Assembly: GCA_037442205.1 (NCBI GenBank)
Contig: JBBIQS010000038.1
Location: 8,735-72,734 of the forward strand
Length of the DNA: 64,000 nucleotides
DNA from: JBBIQS01 sp037442205
Lineage (GTDB): Bacteria > Myxococcota > Myxococcia > Myxococcales > UBA5297
Direction: 5' to 3'
The notes beneath the pieces were generated by a model that made no database searches, was not told the DNA's origin, and was given only the letters and a program-made list of their open reading frames with translations. Positions 29,916-39,401 of the stretch are shown in pieces. The position numbers and the translations under genes were made by a program. Position 1 is the stretch's first letter. Each line of letters starts with the position of its first letter.

Positions 29916-30061
29916 GGTGTTCCTCCCCGGTGCCTCCAACCTCCCACCCGCACCGCCCAGCGCCCACGTGACCACGCCTCGCCGGGCAGTGTCAAACCCA
30001 GGCGGGCCCCTTTCGCCGCCGTGCGGGAGCGGGGGAGCCGGCTTCGGCAAGGCGTGGCGCG

Positions 30062-30418
30062 TCACGGGAACGCGGTTCCGTCCGAGAGAAGGCCGATTCC
30101 CAGCGCGGCCAGCTGGCAGGCCACCACCGCGGCGTAGACCGCCAGGCACCCCAGCAGCGCCAGGAAGGCCAGCGGCCGGCGCCGCTGCCGCCAGAGCACC
30201 GCGGCGCCAACGCCCACCAGCAGCAGCTTGAGAACCAGGAAGACCGCCGGCGAGCGGACCAGCGCCGCCCGCATCAGCGGATTGGCCTCGCTGGCCATCC
30301 CGGCCCCTACCAGCGCCCGGGTCAGCACCCCGTCGGCCAGGCTGAACAGCAGCAGCAGCCAGGGCAGCCCCGCCCCGACCTCGACCCCCGGCCACCGCTG
30401 GACCCTGGCCCACCCCAC
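30062..30418 (-). CDS. DUF5658-like integral membrane protein
   Basis: This 118-residue protein has four hydrophobic stretches (about 18-36, 57-73, 80-96, 97-112) and the DUF5658 pattern: SLADGVLTRALVGAGMASEANPLMRAAL, then FLVLKLLLVGVGAAVLW. The start is probably GTG at 30418, without a convincing ribosome site; a later start is possible. It is divergent from tdk with about 200 bp between, which may hold promoters for both. Family function is unknown. Confidence 0.75.
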   Translation of the reverse strand: MGWARVQRWPGVEVGAGLPWLLLLFSLADGVLTRALVGAGMASEANPLMRAALVRSPAVFLVLKLLLVGVGAAVLWRQRRRPLAFLALLGCLAVYAAVVACQLAALGIGLLSDGTAFP

Positions 30419-30615
30419 GCCGCCGAACGGGTTTCAAGGCCAGGGCCAGTTCGGCCGGCTCTGCTGGGCGCCCTCGGGCGGGCCGGCCGCCGCCGCGCAA
30501 GGAAGCCCCAACTCCAGCAATTGCCGGGGCTTGGCGCGCGGCGACTGTCGGCGCCTTGACAGCGCCGGCGGCCGCCGCCGATCATCCCGCGCCGTTGACC
30601 GCAAGCGGGGTCTGG

Positions 30616-31212
30616 ATGCTCGGCTTTCCGAGGAACGTCGGCTGGATCGAGGTCATCTGCGGCTCGATGTTCTCGGGCAAGACCGAGGAGCTGATCCGCC
30701 GCATGAAGCGGGCGCAGATCGCCAAGCAGCCGGTCCAGATCTTCAAGCCCAAGATCGACGACCGCTACGACGCCGAGCGCATCGTCAGCCACTCGCAGCA
30801 GCGGCTGGAGTCGAGCATCATCGAGCGCGCCGAGGAGATCCTGCGGCTGCTCAAGCCCGACACCGAGGTGGTGGGCATCGACGAGGTGCAGTTCTTGGGG
30901 CCGGAGGTGGTGCCGGTGTGCGAGACGCTGGCCGAGAAGGGCCTGCGGGTGATCGTCGCCGGGCTGGACCAGGACTACAAAGGCAAGCCCTTCGAGCCGA
31001 TGCCGCAGCTGCTGGCCATCGCCGAGTACATCACCAAGGAGCTCGCCATCTGCATGGTGTGCGGCAACCCCGCCAACCGCTCGCAGCGGATCGTCAGCCG
31101 CGCCGACCGGGTGGTGGTCGGCGCCGCCGGAGCGTACGAGGCGCGCTGCCGCCGCTGCCACGTCTCCGAGCCGGTCGAGGCCTCGCCTCCTCAGACGCTC
31201 AAGCTGCTCTGA
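30616..31212 (+). CDS. tdk: Thymidine kinase (type II)
   Basis: This 198-residue enzyme phosphorylates thymidine with ATP for salvage. The start is taken as ATG 30616 (MLGFPRNVGWIEV) because type II enzymes begin just before the G-x-I-E-V strand; an upstream TTG at 30556 would add 20 Ala-rich residues. Walker A is CGSMFSGKTEELI, Walker B GIDEVQFLG, and the C-terminal zinc lasso has CMVCG and CRRC cysteines. Together with the nucleoside phosphorylase (35793), BMP lipoprotein (38220) and ABC transporter (49409) it suggests active nucleoside uptake. Confidence 0.96.
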   Translation: MLGFPRNVGWIEVICGSMFSGKTEELIRRMKRAQIAKQPVQIFKPKIDDRYDAERIVSHSQQRLESSIIERAEEILRLLKPDTEVVGIDEVQFLGPEVVPVCETLAEKGLRVIVAGLDQDYKGKPFEPMPQLLAIAEYITKELAICMVCGNPANRSQRIVSRADRVVVGAAGAYEARCRRCHVSEPVEASPPQTLKLL

Positions 31213-31466
31213 CCAGCCCTGCTCTCGAGCAGGCCGAAAAGGTTGCCGTTCGGCCCGAGCGTAAGCTGTCGCGCAGCGACAACCGAAGTCGAGGGCCCTT
31301 CCGACTCCGGCTCGCCCCGCGAGCCTTCGCGCAGGGCGAACAGGCCGGCGCCTCCCAGCCCAGACCCATGCACGGCGGCCGCAGGGGCCCTCCCCGACTC
31401 CTGATTCGGGCGGACGAGCCAGCAATTTCAGGATCTTGCGGGCGCGCGCCCCCGGAACCGGCTACC
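31213..31466. other. Intergenic stretch without a gene, repeat-like
   Basis: No supported gene. A CCTGCT/AGCAGG hairpin at 31217-31232 follows the tdk stop. The stretch 31250-31310 contains GTCGAGGGCCCTTCCGAC and looks like a degraded relative of the repeat at 49283-49380. The rest is GC-rich with no promoter I can place. Confidence 0.4.
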
Positions 31467-33050
31467 ATGCCGGACCCGCGCATGAACCTGACCCTGGCCA
31501 CACGGATCTTCCTCGGCTACGCGGTGGTGATCCTCACCTTCGGAGCGGTCTCCATCTACAGCGTGGTGCAGATGCATTCGATCGCCGCCGAGATCCGGGT
31601 GGTGACCGGAGGCTACCTGCCGCTGGCCAAGGCCGCGGCCCAGGTGGAGAGCTTCCACAACAACCGCCACAAGGACACCGAGCGGCTCCTCGACGAGAAG
31701 GAGCCCGGTACCCAGCGGGTGCTGATCAAGCTGGCCCGGGTCTACTTCCCACAGCTGATGCGCGACAAGCTCACCGCCGCCACCGCCCTCACCGGCGAGA
31801 CCCTCTCCCGCGCCCCGGAGACCGACCGCGCCTTCCTGGAGAACGTCGCCGCCCGCCTGGCCGAGCTGTCGCGCCTCTACGACGACTACGAGCGCGCCAA
31901 CGGCGAGCTGTTCGCGGTGGTCGAGCAGGGCTCCTCGGCCCGCGGCTCGGACCCGGCCCGCCAGGTCACCTCGCTCGAGGACCGCATCGGCCGGTCGATC
32001 AAGCAGCTCAGCCGCGTCCTCGACGACCGCATCGCCGAGCGGGTCGCCGCCGCCGAGCAGCGCGAGCGCCAGAGCGCCTGGGCGATCATCGCCCTGTCCT
32101 TGGTGGCCATCGCCCTGGGGCTGGTGGCCACCGCCGCCACCGGCCGGCTGCTGGCCCCGGTGCGCACCCTGACCAGCGCCGTCACCCGCATCGGCCTGGG
32201 CGACTACTCGGCCCAGGTGCCGCTGGCTGCCCGCGACGAGATCGGGGTCCTGGCCCGCGAGTTCAACGCCATGGCCAAGAACCTGCGCGAGCGCGAACGC
32301 CAGCTCGACGAGAAGCAGCTGGCCCTGGTCCGCGCCGAGCGGCTGGCGGCCATCGGCCGGATCAGCGCCCAGATCACCCACGAGATCCGCAACCCGCTCT
32401 CCTCGATCGGCCTCAACGCCGAGCTGCTCGAGGAGGGGCTGGCCTCGGCCCACTTCGACACCCGGGAGCAGCAGGACGAGGCCCAGCAGCTGGTGTCGGC
32501 CATCGCGCGAGAGGTCGATCGGCTCACCGACATCACCGAGCAGTACCTCAAGTTCGCCCGCTTCCCGAAGCCAGTGCTGGCCCCCGAGGATCTCAACCAG
32601 CTCTTGGCCTCGCTGCTCGACTTCCTCGAGGAGGAGCACTCCCGGGCCGGGGTGGTGCTGGAGCGGGCCTTCGCCGACAACTGCCCCAAGGTCGTCGCCG
32701 ACGCCGGCCAGCTGCGCCAGGCGCTGATGAACCTGCTGCGCAACAGCCGCGAGGCGCTGGTCCACGGCGGCACCATCCGCGTCGAGACCCGGGCGCTGGT
32801 GACCTCGGTCGAGGTGGTGGTCAAGGACAACGGCCCCGGCATCCCTCCCGGCGAGCTGGAGAAGATCTTCGATCCCTTCTTCTCCACCAAGGAGCGCGGC
32901 ACCGGGCTGGGACTGGCGCTGACCCAGCAGATCATCGCCGAGCACGGCGGCGAGATCCGCTGCGAGAGCGAGGTGGGCCGGGGCACCCGCTTCATCCTGC
33001 GGCTGTGCCGCGCCCCCGAGACGGCGGCCGCGCCCGCCGCCAACAGCTGA
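31467..33050 (+). CDS. HAMP-containing sensor histidine kinase
   Basis: This 527-residue protein starts at ATG 31467 (another in-frame ATG is at 31482). Transmembrane helices lie near 10-30 and 208-228, enclosing a helical periplasmic sensor region of about 180 residues. A HAMP linker (about 230-282) is followed by HisKA with the phospho-acceptor in QITHEIRNPLSS. The HATPase has DAGQLRQALMNLLRNSREAL (N box), VKDNGPGIPPGE (G1), FDPFFSTKERGTGLGLAL (F and G2 boxes). No response regulator is adjacent, so the partner is unknown; the receiver protein at 37279 is a distant candidate. The M16 peptidase gene starts seven bases after the stop. Confidence 0.96.
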   Translation: MPDPRMNLTLATRIFLGYAVVILTFGAVSIYSVVQMHSIAAEIRVVTGGYLPLAKAAAQVESFHNNRHKDTERLLDEKEPGTQRVLIKLARVYFPQLMRDKLTAATALTGETLSRAPETDRAFLENVAARLAELSRLYDDYERANGELFAVVEQGSSARGSDPARQVTSLEDRIGRSIKQLSRVLDDRIAERVAAAEQRERQSAWAIIALSLVAIALGLVATAATGRLLAPVRTLTSAVTRIGLGDYSAQVPLAARDEIGVLAREFNAMAKNLRERERQLDEKQLALVRAERLAAIGRISAQITHEIRNPLSSIGLNAELLEEGLASAHFDTREQQDEAQQLVSAIAREVDRLTDITEQYLKFARFPKPVLAPEDLNQLLASLLDFLEEEHSRAGVVLERAFADNCPKVVADAGQLRQALMNLLRNSREALVHGGTIRVETRALVTSVEVVVKDNGPGIPPGELEKIFDPFFSTKERGTGLGLALTQQIIAEHGGEIRCESEVGRGTRFILRLCRAPETAAAPAANS

Positions 33051-33057
33051 GGTCTTC

Positions 33058-34338
33058 TTGTACCGACGTTTCCGCGACCAGCTCGACAACGGAGTGAAGA
33101 TCGTCACCGTCGAGGTCCCGCACCTGCACTCGGCGCTGCTGGCGATCTACGTGCGTTGTGGCTCGCGCCACGAATTGCCGAAGGTGAACGGGGTCTCGCA
33201 CTTCCTCGAGCACATGCTCTTCCGCGGCAGCGAACGCTTCCCCGACACGCGGGTGATGAACGGACTGGTCGAGGATGCCGGCGGCAACCTCAACGCCGTC
33301 ACCATGCGCGACCAGACCTTCTTCTACACTCCGGTGGAGCCCGGCTCGCTCGAGGTTGGCTTCGAGGTGCTGGGCGACCTGGTGTGCGCCCCGCGCCTGC
33401 CCGACATGCCAGTCGAGCGGCGGATCATCCTCGAGGAGATGCTCGACGAGATCGATCCCCGCGGCCGGGACATCGACACCGCCAACCTGGTGCGGCGGAT
33501 GGTCTTCGGCGACCACCCGCTGTCGCAGAAGATTGCCGGCACGCGCAAGTCGGTGCGCCAGCTGTCGCTCGAGGATCTGCGCGCCTACTACCGGCGCTTC
33601 TACTGCGGCGCCAACCTGGTGGTCTGTGCCGCCGGGCCGGTGAAGCGCGCCCAGGTGGTCGCCCTCGCCAAGCGGGCCTTCGGCGCCCTGCCTCGCGGGC
33701 GCAAGTCGACGGAGCGAGCGCCGGCCATCGCCCGCCGTGGCCCGGAGCTGCTGCAGATCGACCATGACGAAACCCAGACCGAGCTGGTGCTGGCCTTCCC
33801 CTGCCCCACCGACGGCCATCCGGACTATCCGGCGGTGTCGGTGCTGCGCAGCGTGCTCGACGACGGGCTGAGCTCGCGGCTGCCGCTGGAGATCGTCGAG
33901 CGGCGCGGGCTGGCCTACGCGGTCCACGCCAACCTGGACATCTTCAGCGACACCGCGCTCTTCGAGATCGAGTCCGCCTGTGCCCCGGCCAAGTCGGCGA
34001 CGGTGGTGGCGGCGCTGGCCGAGATCCTCGAGGAGTTGCGGGCGAAGCCGCTGCCCGAGGCCGAGCTGGCGCGGGTCAAGCGCCGCCAGCGGATCGGGCT
34101 CTCCTTCGCTCTCGACGACCTGAACTCGCTGGCCGGCTGGTACGGGGCCACCGAGCTGTTCCGCCAGCCGGAGAGCTTCGAAGCCCGCTGCCAGGCCATC
34201 GAGTCGCTTACCGCACAGCAGGTGCAGCGGGTGGCGCGGCGCGTCTTCGCCCGCGAGAACCTGCGGCTGTGCGCGGTGGGCCCGAAGCGAGCCACCCGCA
34301 AGCAACAGCTCTTGCGGGCGCTCGACAACCTGGGCTGA
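33058..34338 (+). CDS. M16-family zinc metallopeptidase
   Basis: This 426-residue protein has the inverse zinc motif HFLEH (in GVSHFLEHMLFRGS) and the downstream glutamate region (VEDAGGNLNAVTMRDQTFFY, ERRIILEEM), typical of the pitrilysin/processing-peptidase family. Two M16 repeats (N-terminal active and C-terminal inactive halves) fit in its length. The start is TTG at 33058, seven bases after the histidine-kinase stop, so translation is probably coupled. No signal peptide is seen, so cytoplasmic or membrane-associated action is likely. It converges on a TPR lipoprotein gene eleven bases downstream. Confidence 0.95.
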   Translation: MYRRFRDQLDNGVKIVTVEVPHLHSALLAIYVRCGSRHELPKVNGVSHFLEHMLFRGSERFPDTRVMNGLVEDAGGNLNAVTMRDQTFFYTPVEPGSLEVGFEVLGDLVCAPRLPDMPVERRIILEEMLDEIDPRGRDIDTANLVRRMVFGDHPLSQKIAGTRKSVRQLSLEDLRAYYRRFYCGANLVVCAAGPVKRAQVVALAKRAFGALPRGRKSTERAPAIARRGPELLQIDHDETQTELVLAFPCPTDGHPDYPAVSVLRSVLDDGLSSRLPLEIVERRGLAYAVHANLDIFSDTALFEIESACAPAKSATVVAALAEILEELRAKPLPEAELARVKRRQRIGLSFALDDLNSLAGWYGATELFRQPESFEARCQAIESLTAQQVQRVARRVFARENLRLCAVGPKRATRKQQLLRALDNLG

Positions 34339-34349
34339 GGGACCGCGGC

Positions 34350-35675
34350 TTAGGGCCGGCGGCTGCCCTTGATGATCTGGATGCCCGAGCCGCCGCCGCC
34401 GCCCGTGGCGCGCGACTTCTTCTCCAGCTCGCGCTTGATGTCGCCACAGCGCACACAGCCGGGATCCCGCTTGAGGATCTGGTCGAGCGAGGCCCGAGCG
34501 CGGCTGACGTTGATGCCGGTGTCAGCGTAGAGGGCGTCGAGCTCCAGCTCGTCGTCCTGGGTCATGTCGCCGGCGATCTGCAGGCGCTCCAGGGCGGCGA
34601 TGGCCTCGGCCTTGTCGCCGCGCTTGAGGTACAGCTTGTAGAGCCGCCCCAGCGCCTCGCTCTGCCCCGGGTCCTCCTCGAGCACCTTGCGGTAGGCGCC
34701 GACCGCGCGGTTCGGATCCTCCTGCTCCATCGCCCAGGCGCGCACCAGCAGCGCCCGGCCGTTCCTGGGGTGCTTGGCGATCACGCCCTCCGCGATCTTC
34801 TTGGCCTCGGCCGCCTCGCCGCCCAGCATCTTCACCTCGGCGAGCATGGCCTGGGCGTTGAGGTCGGTGGGGCGGGCGGCGAGCAGCTGCTGGACCACCT
34901 CGGCCGCATCCTCGATCCGCTGCGCCCCGGCCAGCGCCCGAGCGTAGGCCATCGCCAGCTCGGCGTCGCTGGGCGTCGCCTTGTAGGCCAGCTCGTACTC
35001 GTGCAGCGCCTCGGTCACCTTGCCGCGCGAGGAGAAGTAGCGGGCCCGCACCATCCGCACCCGCGCCGAGTCAGGATTGGTGCCAACCGCCGCATCGAGC
35101 AGCCGCACCGCCCGCTCCTCCTGGCCCTTGGCGATGAGGATCTCCGCCAGCAGCGCCTGGGTCTCGGCGTCGCCGGGCGAGCCCTGATCGAGCTGCTGGG
35201 CGAGGTTCTCGGCGCCGTCCAGGTCGCCGCTGCGCAGCAGCGCGGTGGCCAGCTTGCGCTGCAGCTCCGGCGACGGGCCGTCGGGGATCAGCTCGCTGGC
35301 CTTGCGCAGGTGGTCGGCGGCCAGTTCGGGCTTGCCGTGGCGCAGGTAGAGGTCGGCCAGCACCTCGCGGGCCTCGGTGTTCTTGGGCGCCATCTTGACC
35401 GCCGACGACAGGGTCATGATCGCCTGCAGGTCGTTGCCCATCTTCTCGTAGGCCGCGCCCAGGGCCAGCTGCGGGCTGGGGTCGTTGGCCGAAGCGAAGG
35501 CTCCGGCGCTCTCGAAGGCCTTGGCGGCGGCCTCCCAGTTGCCGGCCTTGGCGGCCGCCTTTCCCTGGGCCATGAAGGTGGCGAACTGCTGCTGCGGCGT
35601 GGGCTCCTCCTCGAACAGCTTGTTGCAGGAGGCGAAGAGGACGGCGGACAGGGCCAGGGCAAGTGCGCGTTTCAT
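34350..35675 (-). CDS. TPR-repeat lipoprotein
   Basis: This 441-residue protein starts at ATG 35675. The signal peptide MKRALALALSAVLFASC ends in a lipobox (LFASC), so it is an anchored lipoprotein. The body is a run of about ten TPR units (for example AAAKAGNWEAAAKAFESAGA, PELAADHLRKASELIPDG, KVTEALHEYELAYKATPSD). A CVRCG pair near the C-terminus precedes a Gly-rich linker and IQIIKGSRRP. TPR lipoproteins act as assembly scaffolds for outer-membrane or secretion complexes. No partner can be named from the neighbours. Confidence 0.9.
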   Translation of the reverse strand: MKRALALALSAVLFASCNKLFEEEPTPQQQFATFMAQGKAAAKAGNWEAAAKAFESAGAFASANDPSPQLALGAAYEKMGNDLQAIMTLSSAVKMAPKNTEAREVLADLYLRHGKPELAADHLRKASELIPDGPSPELQRKLATALLRSGDLDGAENLAQQLDQGSPGDAETQALLAEILIAKGQEERAVRLLDAAVGTNPDSARVRMVRARYFSSRGKVTEALHEYELAYKATPSDAELAMAYARALAGAQRIEDAAEVVQQLLAARPTDLNAQAMLAEVKMLGGEAAEAKKIAEGVIAKHPRNGRALLVRAWAMEQEDPNRAVGAYRKVLEEDPGQSEALGRLYKLYLKRGDKAEAIAALERLQIAGDMTQDDELELDALYADTGINVSRARASLDQILKRDPGCVRCGDIKRELEKKSRATGGGGGSGIQIIKGSRRP

Positions 35676-35792
35676 GGCGCGAACCGTATCGCCCGCTGCT
35701 CTGACCGGTCAAGGCGCCGCGGCCGCCAGGCTGAGCCCGCCCGGGGCAGGCCGATCGGTCGCCTAAGCGGCAGTGTCCGGCAGCGGACCTTT

Positions 35793-37097
35793 CTACTCGA
35801 TGGTCTCCAGCACCAGCGGCCGGGGCGAGACCGGCTTGGGGCCGAAGCGGTAGGCGCGCTGGATGCGCCGGCTGACGTCGGCGGCCCGCGCGGAGTCGTT
35901 GAGGTGCATCATCGCCAGCGGCTCGCCGCGCTTGACCGGGTCGCCCAGCTTCTTGCGCAGCAGGAAGCCGACCGCCCAGTCGACCTTGGCGTCCACCCGG
36001 TCGCGGCCCGCCCCCAGCGCCACCCCGGCCATCCCCACCGCCTCGGTGTCGATGGCCTCGACGAAGCCGTCGGCCGGGCTCTCGATCGGCACCACCTGGG
36101 AGGCCTTGGGCAGCCGCGAGCTGTCGCGGACCGCCTTGGGATCGCCGCCCTGGGCCTCGACGATCTCCTCCAGCTTCTTGAGCGCCGCCCCGCTCTTGAT
36201 CGACTCCTGCAGCCGGGCGCGGGCGTGGGCGGCGTCCTTGGCCTGCCCGGCCAGCACCAGCATCGGCGCGGTCAGGGCCAGGGTGCACTCGGTCAGGTCG
36301 GCCGGGGCGCTGCCCCTGAGCACGTCCACCGCCTCGATCACCTCGAGCGCGTTGCCGACCGCCAGGCCGAGCGGCTGCTCCATGTCGGTGAGCAGGGCCA
36401 CCACCTTCTTGTTCATCTTGGCGCCGATGCCGACCATGGTCCGGGCCAGGGTGCGGGCGTCCTCGAGCGTCTTCATGAAGGCGCCCGAGCCGACCTTGAC
36501 GTCGAGGACCAGGGCGTCGATCCCCTCGGCCAGCTTCTTGGACATGATCGAGCTGGCGATGAGCGGGATGCAGTCCACGGTGGCGGTGACGTCGCGCAGC
36601 GCGTAGAGCTTCTTGTCGGCCGGGGCCAGGGTGGCGGTCTGGCCGATCAGGCAGGCCCCGACCTTGGCCACCAGCTCGCGGTAGCGCTCGATGCCCAGGT
36701 CGACCCGGAAGCCGGGGATCGACTCCAGCTTGTCGAGGGTGCCGCCGGTGTGCCCCAGCCCGCGGCCGCTGATCATCGGCACCTTGACCCCGCACGCCGC
36801 CGCCAGAGGCGCCAGCGCCAGCGACACCTTGTCGCCCACGCCGCCGGTCGAGTGCTTGTCGACCTTGTAGCCGGGGATGTCGGAGAGGTCGAGCACCTCG
36901 CCGGAGCGGAGCATCGCCCCGGTCCAGGCCGCCAGCTCGGCGTCGGTGAGGCCCTTGAAGAAGACGGCCATCAACATCGCCGACATCTGGTAGTCGGGCA
37001 CCTTCCCGGCCGTGTACCCGGCGAGGAAGCCGGCAATGTCGTCGGCGGCCAGGACCTCGCCCTGCCGCTTCTTCTTGATCAGCTCGTAGGGATTCAT
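35793..37097 (-). CDS. pdp: Pyrimidine-nucleoside (thymidine) phosphorylase
   Basis: This 434-residue enzyme cleaves pyrimidine nucleosides with phosphate. The start is ATG 37097 (MNPYELIKKKRQGE), as in the family; an upstream in-frame start would add 12 unlikely residues. Signatures: VDKHSTGGVGDKVSL, SGRGLGHTGGTLDKLESIPG, LYALRDVTATVDCIPLIASS and the C-terminal PYNP domain (ADGFVEAIDTEAVGMAGV, GDPVKRGEPLAMMH). Full-length similarity is to Pdp/DeoA; specificity for thymidine versus uridine cannot be read off. It is the catabolic branch of the nucleoside-salvage set seen in this window. Confidence 0.96.
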   Translation of the reverse strand: MNPYELIKKKRQGEVLAADDIAGFLAGYTAGKVPDYQMSAMLMAVFFKGLTDAELAAWTGAMLRSGEVLDLSDIPGYKVDKHSTGGVGDKVSLALAPLAAACGVKVPMISGRGLGHTGGTLDKLESIPGFRVDLGIERYRELVAKVGACLIGQTATLAPADKKLYALRDVTATVDCIPLIASSIMSKKLAEGIDALVLDVKVGSGAFMKTLEDARTLARTMVGIGAKMNKKVVALLTDMEQPLGLAVGNALEVIEAVDVLRGSAPADLTECTLALTAPMLVLAGQAKDAAHARARLQESIKSGAALKKLEEIVEAQGGDPKAVRDSSRLPKASQVVPIESPADGFVEAIDTEAVGMAGVALGAGRDRVDAKVDWAVGFLLRKKLGDPVKRGEPLAMMHLNDSARAADVSRRIQRAYRFGPKPVSPRPLVLETIE

Positions 37098-37278
37098 CGG
37101 CGGATTGTGCTCCGAAGTTCCGGCGAGCGGCAAAAAACTTTTGCCGCCGCGCGCCCGGGCGAGCCGCTAGTGCCGCCAAATTCCTCTGGATTTCGGGGAC
37201 CAGCCGGCGGCCGGCCGCCCCGGCGCCCGGCGCCGACGGCGTTGGCGGCGGCGGCGGCGGCAAGTATGATGGCCCGGC

Positions 37279-38199
37279 GTGACGACGACCTACTGCCCCG
37301 CCTGCGGACTCAACGTCGCGACCGAAACCCTGGCCGTCGGCGGCAAGAGCTATTGGCGCTGCACCCAGTGCGGCATGGCTCTCAAGGAAGCGGTCGAGCT
37401 GCCCGCCGCACCGCCTCCAGCCGCCGCGCCGCCACCGGCCGCCGTGCCAGCCGCCGCGCCCGTCGCCGCGGAGAAGCCGGAGAAGACCCTCGGGCGGATG
37501 AACCTGGCGCGCATGACCGCCGCCGAGGCCATCGCCGCCAAGGCCGCCGCCGAAGCCGAGCGCAAAGCCAAGGCCGCCGCCGCTGCAGCCGCGGCCGCCG
37601 CCCGCCCGCCTCGGCCGCGATCGCCGCTCGAGCCGGAGGACCGGGGCATCGAGCTCGACACCTCCGACTCCGGGCCGATGGTGATCGAGGCCTTCGGGCA
37701 GGAGCGGGCGGTGGATCTGGGCGGCGGGGCCGGGTCCGGGGCCGAGCCGGCTGCTCCGGCAGCCGGGGCCAGCGGAGCGGTCTTCGAACAGGTGCTGCTG
37801 GCCGACGACGTGGCGCTGCTGCGCGAGGTGCTGCGCGACTCGCTGACCTCCAGCGGGCTGGCGCGCGAAGTGCTGCCGTGCGCCGATGGCGAGGAGTTGC
37901 TGCAGGCGCTCACCCAGCAACTGGTCGCGGGGCGCGTGCCCAGCCTGGCGGTCCTGGACCTGGACATGCCGAAGATCAACGGCTACCAGACCGCCATCGC
38001 CTTGCGGGCCGTCGAGCGGGGCTTCGGCACCAAGGGGCCGACTCCGATCGTCTTCTTCACCTCGCACGCCTGCGACGACGTCTTCCGCAAGGTGCTCGAG
38101 TACTGCCAGCCGGCCCGCTACCTCAACAAAGGTTCGGACGCGACGCCCGACCGCATCGCCGACCGGCTGACGCAGGTGCTGGCGACCCTCAAGCCCTGA
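37279..38199 (+). CDS. Zinc-ribbon response-regulator receiver protein
   Basis: This 306-residue protein starts at GTG 37279. The N-terminus is a zinc ribbon (CPAC at 6-9, CTQC at 28-31). An Ala/Pro/Lys-rich linker (about 40-160) looks disordered. Residues about 175-305 are a receiver domain: LLADDVALLREVL (acidic pair), LAVLDLDMPKINGYQ with the phospho-accepting Asp, IVFFTSHA (Thr/Ser) and ARYLNKGS (Lys). There is no DNA-binding or enzymatic output domain, so it would act through protein contacts. In myxobacteria zinc-ribbon/REC proteins take part in motility or polarity, but a link here is unproven. It precedes the BMP lipoprotein by 20 bases. Confidence 0.87.
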   Translation: MTTTYCPACGLNVATETLAVGGKSYWRCTQCGMALKEAVELPAAPPPAAAPPPAAVPAAAPVAAEKPEKTLGRMNLARMTAAEAIAAKAAAEAERKAKAAAAAAAAAARPPRPRSPLEPEDRGIELDTSDSGPMVIEAFGQERAVDLGGGAGSGAEPAAPAAGASGAVFEQVLLADDVALLREVLRDSLTSSGLAREVLPCADGEELLQALTQQLVAGRVPSLAVLDLDMPKINGYQTAIALRAVERGFGTKGPTPIVFFTSHACDDVFRKVLEYCQPARYLNKGSDATPDRIADRLTQVLATLKP

Positions 38200-38219
38200 T
38201 TCCCTCGGAGGCCCTCCCC

Positions 38220-39392
38220 ATGAAGCCCGTTCGCCTCGCCGCGCTCGCCGCGCTGGCACTGCTCGCCGGCTGCAGGAAGAGCGAGCCCGCCAATCCGCCC
38301 GCCGCGCACGCCGCCTCCCCGGTGGCCGCGGAAGCCAAGGCGGTGAAGATCGGCCTGGTCACCGACGTCGGCGGCCGCGGGGACCAGTCCTTCAACGACG
38401 GGGCGCTGCGCGGGCTGGAGGTCTGGGCCGCCGGAAAGCGCTACAGCGCCAAGGGCTACCAGCCGCTCACCGCCGAGGAAGTGCGGCAATCCGTCCCCAA
38501 GGACGTGACCGCCGGGGCCTCGATCGCCCCCGGCGCCATCGAGCCGGTGGTGCTGCAGGCCAAGCAGCAGGAGGACTACGAGCCCAACCTGCAGGTTCTG
38601 GTCGAGGACGGCGTGCAGCTGGCGATCGGCGTGGGCTTCATGCTGGAGAACGCGGTCGAGTCGGCGGCCAAGAAGAACCCCGGCTCCAAGTTCCTGCTGA
38701 TCGACAGCCCGATCCTCGACGAGAAGGGAACGCCCTACGCGCTGCCCAACGTGAAGACGGTGACCTTCCGCGAGCAGGAGGGCGCCTTCCTGATCGGCGC
38801 GCTGGCCGGGCTGGTGACGCGGAGCAAGACGGTGGGCTTTGTCGGCGGCATGCAGATCCCGCTGATCCGCAAATTCGAGGCCGGCTTTCGCGCCGGGGTG
38901 AAGACCACCAACCCCGAGGCGTACGGCAAGATCCTGGTCGGCTACACCGGCAGCTTCGACAAGGTCGAGGCCGGCAAGCAGGTGGCGCAGGACATGATCG
39001 CCAAGGGCGCCGACGTGCTCTTCCACGCCGCCGGCTCCGACGGGCTGGGGGCGATCGCCGCGGCGCGCGAGGCGGGCAAGTGGGCCATCGGCTGCGACAG
39101 CGACCAGCGCCACGTCGCGCCCGAGGTCATCCTCACCTCGCTGATCAAGCACGTGGACCTGGCGGTGTACCTGGCCGCCACCGAGGTCGCCGCCGGCAAG
39201 TTCACCGCCGGCCACCAGGAGCTGGGCGTGAAGGAGGGCGGCGTCGGCTACGCGCCGCTCCTCGCCGACAAGCTCGCCAACAAGGAGCTGTTGGCCTCCA
39301 AACTCGAGGAGCTGCGGGCGAAGATCGTCAGCGGGGCGATCAAGGTCCCGGCGACGCTCGAGGAGCTGGCGGCCTTCGAGCCGGCCAAGTAG
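38220..39392 (+). CDS. BMP-family nucleoside-binding lipoprotein (ABC transporter)
   Basis: This 390-residue protein starts at ATG 38220. Lipobox LLAGC follows the signal peptide. The body is a BmpA/PnrA/Med-type periplasmic binding fold: VKIGLVTDVGGRGDQSFNDG, VGFMLENAVESAAKKNPGSKF, FREQEGAFLIGALAGL, VGFVGGMQIPLIRKFEAGF, DVLFHAAGSDGLGAIAA, AIGCDSDQRHVAPEVILTS. Known members bind purine or other nucleosides. An insert near residues 85-105 (QPLTAEEVRQSVPKD region) is longer than I expect. Its transporter is probably the ABC ATPase and permeases at 49409-52965, about 10 kb away rather than adjacent. Confidence 0.95.
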   Translation: MKPVRLAALAALALLAGCRKSEPANPPAAHAASPVAAEAKAVKIGLVTDVGGRGDQSFNDGALRGLEVWAAGKRYSAKGYQPLTAEEVRQSVPKDVTAGASIAPGAIEPVVLQAKQQEDYEPNLQVLVEDGVQLAIGVGFMLENAVESAAKKNPGSKFLLIDSPILDEKGTPYALPNVKTVTFREQEGAFLIGALAGLVTRSKTVGFVGGMQIPLIRKFEAGFRAGVKTTNPEAYGKILVGYTGSFDKVEAGKQVAQDMIAKGADVLFHAAGSDGLGAIAAAREAGKWAIGCDSDQRHVAPEVILTSLIKHVDLAVYLAATEVAAGKFTAGHQELGVKEGGVGYAPLLADKLANKELLASKLEELRAKIVSGAIKVPATLEELAAFEPAK

Positions 39393-39401
39393 GTAGACCG
39401 A

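Noticed and set aside
31428..33107. Minus-strand frame opposite the histidine kinase
   Set aside because: All histidine-kinase boxes are on the plus strand.
34269..39392. Long plus-strand frame continuous with the BMP lipoprotein
   Set aside because: The true start is ATG 38220 with a lipobox signal peptide. Upstream codons are antisense to the TPR and phosphorylase genes.
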